A DNA stretch of 46,987 nucleotides from 2-01-FULL-39-33 sp964361645 (GCA_964361645.1 CAYIBK010000008.1:1-46987), one strand, 5' to 3'; numbered from the stretch's first letter, positions 32,137-40,059 are shown. Notes: generated from the letters alone by a model not told the origin. Numbers and translations: made by a program.

Positions 32137-33792
32137 TTAACTATATTTCACTATTTCCATAATATCACCCTTCTTAAGACGACCAGCGGTAAAATCTTTG
32201 ACTATGGCGCCATTGATGATAATGCCAATTGTACTTTGATCAAGATTATTTTTTTCCAGCCAATCAGCGACAGATATTTCACCAACTATGATGAAGCGCT
32301 GGCCTTGGCGGGGAATAATGGTTATCGAATTAGAAATCAACATTCTTTTCACCAGATTGTGTAGTTCGCCAATAGCGGAAACCGCTTCTTCACGAAGAAA
32401 TTCCTGTTTGAGAGCTACTTTGGCGATTCTATTGATTAGATCCGAAAATTCTCTAACAATTGGTTCCGGTGATTTATCCGGATGGACGATTTTTTGCCAA
32501 GTACGAAAACCCAATTCTATATCTCGCGGTGTCGGTTTGGTTTTCCCGCAAAGAATCCGGTAAAGCACTTCGCGGCAATAAGTATCGTATTGCTTGAGTC
32601 GGACAAGTTCAATTTCGCCTTTTTCAAATATCATCTGCAAGCGACTTAGTGGATCTTGCTCGGAACCAGTGGGAATTTCCCAAATAGCTTCAGGTTCTTC
32701 TGTTCTGGCTTTAGGTGAGAATTTCGGTTTAATATCCCTTTGATCATAAATCGGTTCAGACTGCCGTGGTCTATAAGGCTCACCTATAGTTATATTAAAG
32801 TATTCCCAGCCAATCTCTAGAAACAGATCTTCATTGGCTTGGCATAATTTTAGCATGCCTTCAATCACTATCGGCTTTAGATCTGGTTGAAACTCAATCG
32901 CTTCAGCTAAAATATTGCCAAAGACCGTTTTTTTAGGATTATCTAATTTGGCTGGAGCCCGAAATGCCTTAATCGTTTTTTGCGCTTGGGCTCGACCGAC
33001 TATTGTTCCGGATGGGAAATGATTATCAATAATCACGCTAATTACTGTATAGAGTTGTCCTAAAGCTTGGCTGATCTGTCCAGCCCTGTAAGCTTCTTGT
33101 AAAGAGGTAGCCACATCAAATTCCGATTTTACCAATTTGTCTAAGTTGGCAGCGATGACACTATCAAGAGAAATGTGGCCGGGATATTGCGGTTGAAATT
33201 CCTGCGTTTTATTATCTTCTGTTTGATCTGATTTTGGCCCAGTTAGTAGTAGATGGCCACCACTGGTTGAGGGCAAAGATAGTTGAGATTTGCCAGTTTT
33301 GGGATCAAAGGTTATGAGTGCCGTGGATTGACCAGTAATTAAAGAAACAGTTCTCTTCACTAAAGAGGCAGGAACTTCACTATCAACTCGCCTAGCCAAG
33401 AAAGGATTGACGGCAAAAAGTAGAGAAATAATTTTTTGTTTGTCTTCAGGATGAAGATAGAGATAAACACGATACAGCATAGAATTAACGGGGCGTATTT
33501 CAATATCTCTTAAATTCTTTGAGCCAAAACAGTTATTAATACGTCTAAGAGTTTCAATTTGTTTTTCTTCCCCTTGTTTCATTAACCAAGCTAATAAATC
33601 ATAAAGATAGAGGCAATGTGGATCGTCCTTAGTTTTATACCAGCACTGAGGTGCCGGATCAGTATTTATACCGACATAAGTTAAACGCCAAAACTGATTG
33701 ACCGCAGATTCTAATAAATTTAAGGCGCCAAAACGTTCGTCATCGGAAACGAATTGGCTAGGGTCAATTTTGGGCTTTTTATTGAATAACAT
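32137..33792 (-). CDS. Unknown protein with J-like segment and ThiS-like C-terminus
   Basis: A 551-residue soluble protein; no known family over most of its length. Two parts look familiar. Residues about 410-470 ('EVLYRILCGKTKPTPRDIE', then 'WQKIVHPDKSPEP' and 'FSDLINRIAKVA') follow the layout of a DnaJ J-domain including the HPD loop. The last 50 residues ('ISVADWLEKNNLDQSTIGII', 'INGAIVKDFTAGRLKKGDIM') resemble ThiS/MoaD ubiquitin-like folds but end in VKYS, without the GlyGly tail needed for activation. Residues 1-400 are helical with a linker near 190-205 and 355-375. It has its own promoter (33842-33871), AGGAGG 8 nt before the ATG and a terminator, so it is one transcription unit. Function unknown. 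Confidence 0.8.
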   Translation of the reverse strand: MLFNKKPKIDPSQFVSDDERFGALNLLESAVNQFWRLTYVGINTDPAPQCWYKTKDDPHCLYLYDLLAWLMKQGEEKQIETLRRINNCFGSKNLRDIEIRPVNSMLYRVYLYLHPEDKQKIISLLFAVNPFLARRVDSEVPASLVKRTVSLITGQSTALITFDPKTGKSQLSLPSTSGGHLLLTGPKSDQTEDNKTQEFQPQYPGHISLDSVIAANLDKLVKSEFDVATSLQEAYRAGQISQALGQLYTVISVIIDNHFPSGTIVGRAQAQKTIKAFRAPAKLDNPKKTVFGNILAEAIEFQPDLKPIVIEGMLKLCQANEDLFLEIGWEYFNITIGEPYRPRQSEPIYDQRDIKPKFSPKARTEEPEAIWEIPTGSEQDPLSRLQMIFEKGEIELVRLKQYDTYCREVLYRILCGKTKPTPRDIELGFRTWQKIVHPDKSPEPIVREFSDLINRIAKVALKQEFLREEAVSAIGELHNLVKRMLISNSITIIPRQGQRFIIVGEISVADWLEKNNLDQSTIGIIINGAIVKDFTAGRLKKGDIMEIVKYS

Positions 33793-33841
33793 GTCCTTAT
33801 CCTCCTGTTGGATAGGTTTATTGTTAAAGAGCTGATTTAAT

Positions 33842-33871
33842 ATATTACTTAATTTAATAGATTAATGTCAA
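33842..33871 (-). promoter_or_regulatory. Promoter of the 551-residue gene
   Basis: TTGACA (33866-33871), 18-nt spacer, TAATAT (33842-33847). The same boxes and spacing precede the neighbouring 124-residue gene. Confidence 0.8.
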
Positions 33872-33926
33872 GGTAAAAATTACTTTAATACTAAAGTCGC
33901 AATATTTACAAAATTAACAATTTAAA

Positions 33927-33947
33927 AATGCCAACATGGTTGGCATT
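33927..33947 (-). terminator. Intrinsic terminator of the 124-residue gene
   Basis: AATGCCAAC/GTTGGCATT with a 3-nt loop and a T tract on the minus strand. Confidence 0.9.
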
Positions 33948-33959
33948 GGGTTTGGCAAT

Positions 33960-34334
33960 TTAAACTGCCACTGGTTCGAATTTGGCTACTGAAAGTTTGA
34001 TAAAACTTTCTTGATCAGTGGGCTTAATGGCCCAGCCGGCTTTTTTAAGGGTTTGAATTATTTTGGCCCTTTCTTTTTTTTGGTTGTCGTCCAAAGCTAG
34101 TAAGGATATAGTCATGGGCTCAGGATTTTCAGGATTGATAACTACTAAAGCATTCTGTCTGTTGATTTCTATTTCTAGAGCTAAAGAAAACATTAGATAG
34201 GTTAACATTCTTGGTGCTTCAGCTTGTTCTAATGATTCAGCTTTAGCTACCAACTCTGGAAAGGCTTTAAGTAAATCATTTGGGCCTATAATTTCGTCTG
34301 GTTTGACGGTATCATAATAATCCCTGTATTTCAT
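33960..34334 (-). CDS. Hypothetical protein in a promoter-terminator cassette
   Basis: A 124-residue protein starting 'MKYRDYYDTVKPDEIIGPND', with helical middle 'EAPRMLTYLMFSLALEIEIN' and a strand-rich end. No membrane segment despite the hydrophobic patch, no family recognised. It has the same type of promoter (TTGACA-N18-TAATAT) as the 551-residue gene just downstream, a GGGAG Shine-Dalgarno site, and its own terminator 13 nt past the stop codon. The matching control sequences suggest that the two genes are expressed together although not as one transcript. Confidence 0.72.
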   Translation of the reverse strand: MKYRDYYDTVKPDEIIGPNDLLKAFPELVAKAESLEQAEAPRMLTYLMFSLALEIEINRQNALVVINPENPEPMTISLLALDDNQKKERAKIIQTLKKAGWAIKPTDQESFIKLSVAKFEPVAV

Positions 34335-34378
34335 TACAACTCCCTTCTTGTTATCTATAAGTACTGATATTATTATCC

Positions 34379-34408
34379 ATATTAGTGTATCAGAAGTTAT
34401 TTTGTCAA
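34379..34408 (-). promoter_or_regulatory. Promoter of the 124-residue gene
   Basis: TTGACA (34403-34408), 18-nt spacer, TAATAT (34379-34384). Confidence 0.8.
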
Positions 34409-34438
34409 TTGCCGGTTGTGCTATAAAAAATCAATTTA

Positions 34439-34447
34439 TGGTATAAT
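34439..34447 (+). promoter_or_regulatory. Extended -10 promoter, probably giving a leaderless mRNA
   Basis: TGGTATAAT ends only 6 nt before the ATG at 34454, so transcription would start at or next to the start codon. Confidence 0.65.
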
Positions 34448-34453
34448 AAAAAC

Positions 34454-35311
34454 ATGCCTAACGATCAAAATTACAATTTTACCGACAAAGAATTAAAATT
34501 TAGCTACTGGTATGTCACTCATAAGTTACTCTTAAGAAAACTCCTTATAGTTTTGTTAGGGTTAGCTTGTTTTTTAGTTTGGTTTTATTTAATTTGGCAG
34601 TTAGTTTTTTTGAGTGTTTATTATGGTATTGAAAATTACCAAATAAAGAAGTTAGTCTTTGGGGATAATCTCGCCCTTTCAACTATTAATCAATTACAGC
34701 CATTATCACTACAAATCAGCGATCCAGTTTCTTTAATTGGCGAAGGTGGCAGAAACGATTATTTTGCTGAAATATCAAATAACAATAGCAACTGGCTGGC
34801 GATTTTTGATTATACTTTTAGTGGCAATAATGATAAATCAATTATCCATCAGGGATTTGCGCTGCCACTGGAAAAGAAATATCTAATGTCTTTAGGGCTA
34901 GAGGGCTCTGTTTCAGAATTAAATATTTCTAATATTAAATGGCAAAGGATTTACAACCCTAAAGAAATATATGAAGAAAGGTATCGGTTTAAAATAGAAA
35001 ATGATAATTTAATCTCCAGTTCTAAAACGGGTGTTCCTAGTATTTTAGCTTTTGATATTACCAATGAATCGGCTTTTAATTATTGGCAGGTGGGAATTGA
35101 AGCCTTCCTCTATAGTGGCGGCAATGTGGCTTCTGTTAATTATATAATTTTAGAGCAACTTAAAGCCGGAGAAAAGCGCCATGTCCAGATTAATTGGAGT
35201 AATAAACTGCCCAGAATCAGCAATATAGAAATTATTCCCGAAATAAATGTATTTGATGAAAAAAATATAATGCCCCAAACAGCTCCGGTTGATTTTCCCA
35301 TAACGCCATAA
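34454..35311 (+). CDS. Hypothetical single-pass membrane protein
   Basis: A 285-residue protein: about 30 cytoplasmic residues, one or two membrane segments ('LLIVLLGLACFLVWFYLIWQ' and the adjoining 'LVFLSVYYGIENY'), then a large outside region predicted beta-rich with 'FAEISNNNSNWLAIFDYTF' and 'NYWQVGIEAFLYSGG', resembling an immunoglobulin-like or cohesin-like surface domain, though no family is certain. It is the first of three plus-strand genes and has an extended -10 promoter so close that the mRNA would lack a leader. Confidence 0.7.
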   Translation: MPNDQNYNFTDKELKFSYWYVTHKLLLRKLLIVLLGLACFLVWFYLIWQLVFLSVYYGIENYQIKKLVFGDNLALSTINQLQPLSLQISDPVSLIGEGGRNDYFAEISNNNSNWLAIFDYTFSGNNDKSIIHQGFALPLEKKYLMSLGLEGSVSELNISNIKWQRIYNPKEIYEERYRFKIENDNLISSSKTGVPSILAFDITNESAFNYWQVGIEAFLYSGGNVASVNYIILEQLKAGEKRHVQINWSNKLPRISNIEIIPEINVFDEKNIMPQTAPVDFPITP

Positions 35312-35331
35312 TTTATTTAGTTTTAATTATA

Positions 35332-36171
35332 ATGGAATCTACTGAAAAAAGTTTACGAAATCGCATTTCCCAAAAGAGACTTTTAGAGATGAAGAAATAT
35401 GGAAGAATAAAAATATACAATTCGATCTCTAATTTTTTAAAGGGAGATAAAAAAATAGCGTTTTCTTTGGTTAATCATGCTCTAGCAATTATTGATGATA
35501 ATTTAGATACAAGTGAAAATAAAAAACAATTAGATAGGGCGATAGTTATACTAACTATTGGTTTTCAAAATAGAGAAAACTTATTAAAGAATAGTTGGGA
35601 GAAGGATATTTTAAAATTAGGACAAACATTATTAAAGTTATATGAAAACAATTTTACTGAAGCCAAAGAAATTTTTAAGGAAGTTATAAAATATTGGGAA
35701 ATTGAGAAGAAAAATATAGCTAGAAAAGGAAAAATCTTTAATTCTCATAATTTAGATAAATTGAATCTTGAAATTGGTAAATCGGTTAGTATTCAATTTC
35801 TATACTTTTTATGTCCATCTTTAAATAAGAATATTAGAGAAAAGATTGCTTCACTTTACGGATTTGCCATTAAATTAGCTGACAATCTCTCAGATTTAAA
35901 TGAAGACTTAAAAGAAGGATACATAAATATCTCAAAAGAAAAAATAAAAAAATATAAGATTAATTTAACAAATTTATCCGAAAAAGATTTAGAATCTTAC
36001 ATAAAAGAGGAATTTAAAAGAGTTAAGAGATATTATAAAAGAGGAGACAATGTTGTAGAAGAAATTTTAAAAGAATTCCCCTCATCATATGATGGTATTT
36101 TAATGTTCAAGGATATTTCATATTCTTGGTTTAAACAAGTTTCTGAAATTTATAATAAAGTGAAGGTTTGA
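35332..36171 (+). CDS. Class 1 isoprenoid synthase-like protein (squalene/phytoene synthase fold)
   Basis: A 279-residue all-helical protein. Two acidic motifs in the right places and spacing for squalene/phytoene synthase-type enzymes are visible: 'IIDDNLDT' (Asp55, Asp56, Asp59) and 'KLADNLSDLNEDLKEGYINI' (Asp184, Asp188, Asp192), the second being close to the standard D-x3-D-x3-D helix followed by GxxxxxxE-type sequence. These bind Mg and the prenyl diphosphate. The remainder is divergent, Lys-rich and AT-rich compared with its neighbours, which may indicate transfer. Substrate is unknown; enzymes named 'class 1 isoprenoid biosynthesis enzyme' in archaea are similar in size. A phytoene-dehydrogenase-like gene lies at 3291. 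Confidence 0.7.
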   Translation: MESTEKSLRNRISQKRLLEMKKYGRIKIYNSISNFLKGDKKIAFSLVNHALAIIDDNLDTSENKKQLDRAIVILTIGFQNRENLLKNSWEKDILKLGQTLLKLYENNFTEAKEIFKEVIKYWEIEKKNIARKGKIFNSHNLDKLNLEIGKSVSIQFLYFLCPSLNKNIREKIASLYGFAIKLADNLSDLNEDLKEGYINISKEKIKKYKINLTNLSEKDLESYIKEEFKRVKRYYKRGDNVVEEILKEFPSSYDGILMFKDISYSWFKQVSEIYNKVKV

Positions 36172-36252
36172 AAACCGCCGTGTTGCCAAATATGTATTAA
36201 GTGTTGGTTATATCATCTAATATCTAATATTCTTAATGTACTATAATGCATT

Positions 36253-37122
36253 ATGAAAAAAATTAGTTTAAGAAAAATATTTTCTTTTAAATGGTTTTTA
36301 ATTATTGCTTTAGTTTTTTTTGTCTTGTTTATTTATTCTAAATTGGGGCCCAATAATTGGTCGGTGGTGATGATGGTTGATAAGCCACAGATAGAAAAGG
36401 GCTGGAGTGATCCCAAAGGTGTTGGTATAAACACCGGTCAGTGGGAGGACGGCGCTTTTATTTCCGGTGATGGCAGTACTCTTTTTTATGCTTATTATCC
36501 TGGTGATTTAATTAATGATTTATCAATTGGTAAGCTGAAAGATGATATTGATGTTTACTATAGTGAGAAGCCTTTTAATGGTGGTAAAAAGCATGCCCTA
36601 TCAGAAGATAAGTGGTCTGAGGGCGGAGTGATGATGTCTGGCGGTGACATTTATTATATGTCCAACCGCAATCGTCTCGAGACTGATGATTTGTATAAAA
36701 ATGGACAAATTATCTTTGATACTCTAAATAAATCAGAGCAAGATCCACATTATTGCGCCACCAAAGATGAACTTTATTTTGATGCTGAGGGTATTATTTA
36801 TGTTTATAAGAAAAATAAATCAACCGCCTTGCCATCGCCCATAAATGACGGCAGTCGCAATATCCAGCCATTTTTAACCCCAGACTGCGAACAAATATAC
36901 TTTGCTTCTAGTAGGGGAGACGGTGTTTCTAAAATATTAAGATCTAATAGAATCTTAGAAGATTCATGGGGTGAGCCAGAATTAATAGTAAAGAGTAAAT
37001 ATGGAGTGGGGGAGCCAACTTTAACGGATAATGGTAAAACCATGTTCTTTGTGCAGATTTTTAAATCAGCTAAGGAGGTAATGAATTCCGATATATTTTA
37101 TGTAGAAAAAACGGCCAAATAA
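36253..37122 (+). CDS. PD40/TolB-like beta-propeller, membrane-anchored
   Basis: A 289-residue protein with one N-terminal membrane segment (about 13-30) and an outside propeller of PD40/WD40-like repeats: 'QWEDGAFISGDGSTLFYAYY', 'EGGVMMSGGDIYYMSNRN', 'DPHYCATKDELYFDAEG', 'IQPFLTPDCEQIYFASSRG', 'GEPTLTDNGKTMFFVQIF'. Each repeat has the typical 'S/T-x-DG-x-x-(I/L)-(Y/F)' strand. The ligand is unknown; in other bacteria PD40 proteins sit in the periplasm or at the surface. A terminator follows. Confidence 0.8.
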   Translation: MKKISLRKIFSFKWFLIIALVFFVLFIYSKLGPNNWSVVMMVDKPQIEKGWSDPKGVGINTGQWEDGAFISGDGSTLFYAYYPGDLINDLSIGKLKDDIDVYYSEKPFNGGKKHALSEDKWSEGGVMMSGGDIYYMSNRNRLETDDLYKNGQIIFDTLNKSEQDPHYCATKDELYFDAEGIIYVYKKNKSTALPSPINDGSRNIQPFLTPDCEQIYFASSRGDGVSKILRSNRILEDSWGEPELIVKSKYGVGEPTLTDNGKTMFFVQIFKSAKEVMNSDIFYVEKTAK

Positions 37123-37141
37123 TCATTTTAATTATATAAGT

Positions 37142-37168
37142 AGCAGCCCGTGATTAGGCTGTTTTTAT
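37142..37168 (+). terminator. Intrinsic terminator after the PD40 gene
   Basis: CAGCC/GGCTG stem (37144-37148 with 37157-37161) with an 8-nt loop and a T tract; separates this group from the heat-shock operon. Confidence 0.7.
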
Positions 37169-37275
37169 TGTGCTTGACCCCAGTTTAATATGATTTTAGC
37201 TCTTTTCTAATGTTTTATTGAGACATGATATTTAGAAATTTTTAATAGGCATAATTTATTGTCTATTAAACGGGG

Positions 37276-37304
37276 TTGACATCTTTTTAAAAAGGTCTTA
37301 TATT
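37276..37304 (+). promoter_or_regulatory. Sigma70-type promoter of the heat-shock operon
   Basis: TTGACA (37276-37281), 17-nt spacer, TATATT (37299-37304), overlapping the CIRCE operator immediately downstream. Confidence 0.9.
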
Positions 37305-37308
37305 GTAA

Positions 37309-37335
37309 TTAGCACTCTACCTAGCCGAGTGCTAA
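37309..37335. promoter_or_regulatory. CIRCE operator (HrcA binding site)
   Basis: TTAGCACTC-N9-GAGTGCTAA, an exact match to the CIRCE consensus, placed over the transcription start and 14 nt before hrcA. HrcA bound here represses the operon until heat stress occupies its chaperones; hrcA itself is the first gene, so it is autoregulated. Confidence 0.98.
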
Positions 37336-37349
37336 AATAAGGTAGAAAT

Positions 37350-37844
37350 ATGAATTCAGTAGAAAGACAAGATAATCTATTAAAAATATTAGTGGAAGAG
37401 TATGTGGATTCAGCTAGTCCAGTTGGCTCNNNNNNNNNNNNNNNNNNNNNNNNNNNNNNNNNNNNNNNNNNNNNNNNNNNNNNNNNNNNNNNNNNNNNNN
37501 NNNNNNNNNNNNNNNNNNNNNNNNNNNNNGATGAATTTTTTTATACCGGCATTTCTAATTTATTTAGACAACCAGAATTCTCTGAAATGGATTACCTACA
37601 TACTATGTCTGAAGCCATCGATCACATGGATGAAGCCATAAATTTAATGTCCGGACAGTTAGAAATAGGAGAAATACAAACATTAATCGGCCAAGACAAT
37701 CCGTTTGGAGCGGTAACTTCGGTGGTAGTTTCCAAATGTGAGATAGACGGTCAGACTAGTTTAATTGGCATACTTGGGCCCAATAGGATGGATTATCGTA
37801 AATGTTTGGGCTTGGTAGAATATTTTAGTAAATTATTACATTAA
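37350..37844 (+). CDS. hrcA: Heat-inducible transcription repressor HrcA (interrupted by assembly gap)
   Basis: Represses heat-shock genes by binding CIRCE. The start 'NSVERQDNLLKILVEEYVDS' and 'ASPVG' is the beginning of the winged-helix domain; the end 'SLIGILGPNRMDYRKCLGLV' is the standard HrcA C-terminus. Between them are 100 N (37430-37529), a conventional placeholder for a gap of unknown size. HrcA proteins are commonly 230-350 residues, whereas the two visible pieces total about 130, so several hundred bases are probably missing and the uninterrupted frame across the N is chance. The gene heads the CIRCE-controlled operon; grpE follows after 24 nt. Confidence 0.92.
   Translation: MNSVERQDNLLKILVEEYVDSASPVGXXXXXXXXXXXXXXXXXXXXXXXXXXXXXXXXXXDEFFYTGISNLFRQPEFSEMDYLHTMSEAIDHMDEAINLMSGQLEIGEIQTLIGQDNPFGAVTSVVVSKCEIDGQTSLIGILGPNRMDYRKCLGLVEYFSKLLH
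37430..37529. other. Assembly gap of 100 N in hrcA
   Basis: Exactly 100 unknown bases, most likely a scaffold gap of unspecified true length. Confidence 0.99.
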
Positions 37845-37868
37845 ATCTATTAATAACATATATTAAAA

Positions 37869-38354
37869 ATGAGCGAAGAAGAAATAAAAGATATTGAATC
37901 TTTAAAACAAGAATTAGAGGAAGCTAGAGTACTGGCCCAAGATAATTTGGCTGGCTGGCAAAGAGCTCAAGCTGATTATGCTAATTTCAAAAAAGAAATT
38001 GAAAATACGCGTAAAGATGTGATTGAATTTGCTAACGCCGCTTTTATGTCAGAGGTTTTGCCAATTTATAATAATTTTAAATTAGCTCTGGGGCATATTC
38101 CCAAAGATCAAATGAAATTAGATTGGGTGGTGGGATTAATACATATTAAAAAACAGTTTCAAGATTTTTTAAGAAAATACAAGATAGAGGAAATTAAGAC
38201 AGTGGGTGAAAAGTTTGATCATAATTTTCATGAAGCACTAGCCCATGAAGAAATAGATGATTATAAGAGTGATGTGATTTTTGCTGAAGTTCAACCCGGG
38301 TATACGCTTAACGGCAAGGTTTTAATGCCGGCTAAGGTCAAAGTGACTAAATAA
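37869..38354 (+). CDS. grpE: Nucleotide exchange factor GrpE
   Basis: Co-chaperone that releases ADP from DnaK. The 161-residue protein has a long N-terminal helix ('EEEIKDIESLKQELEEARVL'), the family core 'WQRAQADYANFKKEIEN' and the beta-wing with 'GEKFDHNFHEALAHEEIDDY' and 'VQPGYTLNGKVLMPAKVKV'. It is second in the hrcA-grpE-dnaK order. Length is slightly short because the acidic N-terminal tail is small. Confidence 0.96.
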   Translation: MSEEEIKDIESLKQELEEARVLAQDNLAGWQRAQADYANFKKEIENTRKDVIEFANAAFMSEVLPIYNNFKLALGHIPKDQMKLDWVVGLIHIKKQFQDFLRKYKIEEIKTVGEKFDHNFHEALAHEEIDDYKSDVIFAEVQPGYTLNGKVLMPAKVKVTK

Positions 38355-38437
38355 TGCACCAAAGGTGCAAGTTTAAAGTCTAAAGTCAAAAGTCTGTAAA
38401 GTATTTATTAATAAATAATTTCATAGACTTTTGACTT
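38354..38437. repeat. Intergenic hairpin repeat between grpE and dnaK
   Basis: GCACCAAAGGTGC, then AAAGT units, and a 13-bp perfect inverted repeat AAGTCAAAAGTCT (38383-38395) with its complement at 38425-38437. Related to 9867-9912. Could act as an mRNA processing or stability element within the operon. Confidence 0.65.
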
Positions 38438-38475
38438 CATAGATTAATATATTATTAAAATAATAAATAAAAAAT

Positions 38476-40050
38476 ATGGGAAAAATTTTAGGCATAGATC
38501 TTGGCACCACCAATAGTGCCATAGCAATAATGGAGGGCGGACAACCAAAAATTTTAGAAAACAGCGAGGGTGCTAGAACAACTCCTTCTATGATTGCCAC
38601 CACTAAATCAGGAGAAAGATTAGTTGGCGTTTCTGCTAAAAGACAGGCGGTGACCAATCCAGCTAACACTTTATTTTCGGTTAAAAGACTAATTGGCAGA
38701 AAATGGACTGATGAAGAAGTTCAAAAGGATTTAAAATCTTTATCTTTTGAAATTAAAAAATCAGGAGATGGCGTCAAGGTGGTGATGGGCGGAAAAGAAT
38801 ACAGCCCACAAGAAATTTCTGCTATGGTTTTACAAAAATTAAAAGCTGATGCGGAGGCTAAAACAGGTGAAAAAATCACCGAAGCAGTTATTACCGTACC
38901 GGCTTATTTTGATGACAGTCAAAGACAAGCCACTAAAGACGCTGGAGAAATTGCTGGTTTAATTGTTAAGAGAATTATTAACGAACCAACAGCTGCCGCC
39001 CTAGCTTACGGCTTTGAAAAGAAAAAGGGACAGCAAATTGCCGTTTATGATTTAGGCGGTGGAACTTTTGATATCTCTATTTTGGATGTAGCTTCAGATA
39101 CCGTGGAAGTGAAATCTACCAATGGTGATACTCATTTGGGCGGTGATGATTTTGACCAAATAATTATGGGCTATATTTTGGCTGAATTCAAAAAACAAGA
39201 AGGTATTGATTTATCTAAAGATCAAACAGCCCTGCAGCGTGTTAAGGAAGCAGCGGAAAAAGTAAAAATTGAGCTTTCTACTCAAATGGAATCAGAAATC
39301 AATCAGCCTTTTATTACCCAAGGTGGCGATGGTTCACCCAAACATCTAACTATGAGAATAACTCGTGCTCAATTAGAAGGCTTAGTTGGTGGTTTAGTTG
39401 ATAGAACATTTGAGCCAGCTAGAAAAGCTTTAGCTGATGCCGGATTAACAACCTCACAAATTGAGGAAGTTATTTTGGTTGGTGGTATGACCAGAATGCC
39501 TTTGGTGCAGAAAAAAGTTGAGGAATTTTTTGGCAAGAAACCGAATGTATCTGTTAATCCAGATGAAGTAGTAGCACTAGGCGCTGCTGTTCAAGCTGGT
39601 GTCTTACAGGGTGATGTTAAAGATGTATTATTATTAGATGTTACTCCTTTAACCTTGGGTATAGAAACTATGGGTAGTGTGGCTACACCATTAATTGAAA
39701 GAAATACTACNNNNNNNNNNNNNNNNNNNNNNNNNNNNNNNNNNNNNNNNNNNNNNNNNNNNNNNNNNNNNNNNNNNNNNNNNNNNNNNNNNNNNNNNNN
39801 NNNNNNNNNNAAAGTTGTGATGGATAAGGTTGAAGATTTGAAAAAAGCTAAAGATGGAACTGATAAGGATTTAATCCAAAAGAATTATGATGCCTTGTCG
39901 ACCGAGATTCAAAAAGTTGGCGCTAAGATGTATGAATCTGCTCAAGGCGGACAGGCAGATAGCCAACCAGTAGAAGGGCAAGCCAAAGATAGTGGTGAGA
40001 CTAAAGCCGATGAACCAGTTGAAGGTGAGTTTGAAGAAGTTAAGAAATAA
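38476..40050 (+). CDS. dnaK: Chaperone DnaK (Hsp70), interrupted by assembly gap
   Basis: ATP-driven protein-folding chaperone. The nucleotide-binding domain is complete: 'GIDLGTTNSAIAIMEGG', 'VITVPAYFDDSQRQATKDAG', 'VYDLGGGTFDISILDV', 'VEEVILVGGMTRMPLVQKKV'. Sequence stops at 'LIERNT' where the substrate domain begins, then 100 N (39711-39810), and resumes in the C-terminal lid ('VMDKVEDLKKAKDGTDKDLI') and the tail 'EGEFEEVKK'. Compared with usual DnaK of 610-640 residues, roughly 150 residues are missing, so the true gap is nearer 450-500 bases than 100. The frame across the N is chance. Confidence 0.96.
   Translation: MGKILGIDLGTTNSAIAIMEGGQPKILENSEGARTTPSMIATTKSGERLVGVSAKRQAVTNPANTLFSVKRLIGRKWTDEEVQKDLKSLSFEIKKSGDGVKVVMGGKEYSPQEISAMVLQKLKADAEAKTGEKITEAVITVPAYFDDSQRQATKDAGEIAGLIVKRIINEPTAAALAYGFEKKKGQQIAVYDLGGGTFDISILDVASDTVEVKSTNGDTHLGGDDFDQIIMGYILAEFKKQEGIDLSKDQTALQRVKEAAEKVKIELSTQMESEINQPFITQGGDGSPKHLTMRITRAQLEGLVGGLVDRTFEPARKALADAGLTTSQIEEVILVGGMTRMPLVQKKVEEFFGKKPNVSVNPDEVVALGAAVQAGVLQGDVKDVLLLDVTPLTLGIETMGSVATPLIERNTXXXXXXXXXXXXXXXXXXXXXXXXXXXXXXXXXXKVVMDKVEDLKKAKDGTDKDLIQKNYDALSTEIQKVGAKMYESAQGGQADSQPVEGQAKDSGETKADEPVEGEFEEVKK
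39711..39810. other. Assembly gap of 100 N in dnaK
   Basis: Exactly 100 unknown bases; replaces most of the substrate-binding domain. Confidence 0.99.
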
Positions 40051-40059
40051 AAAATATTT

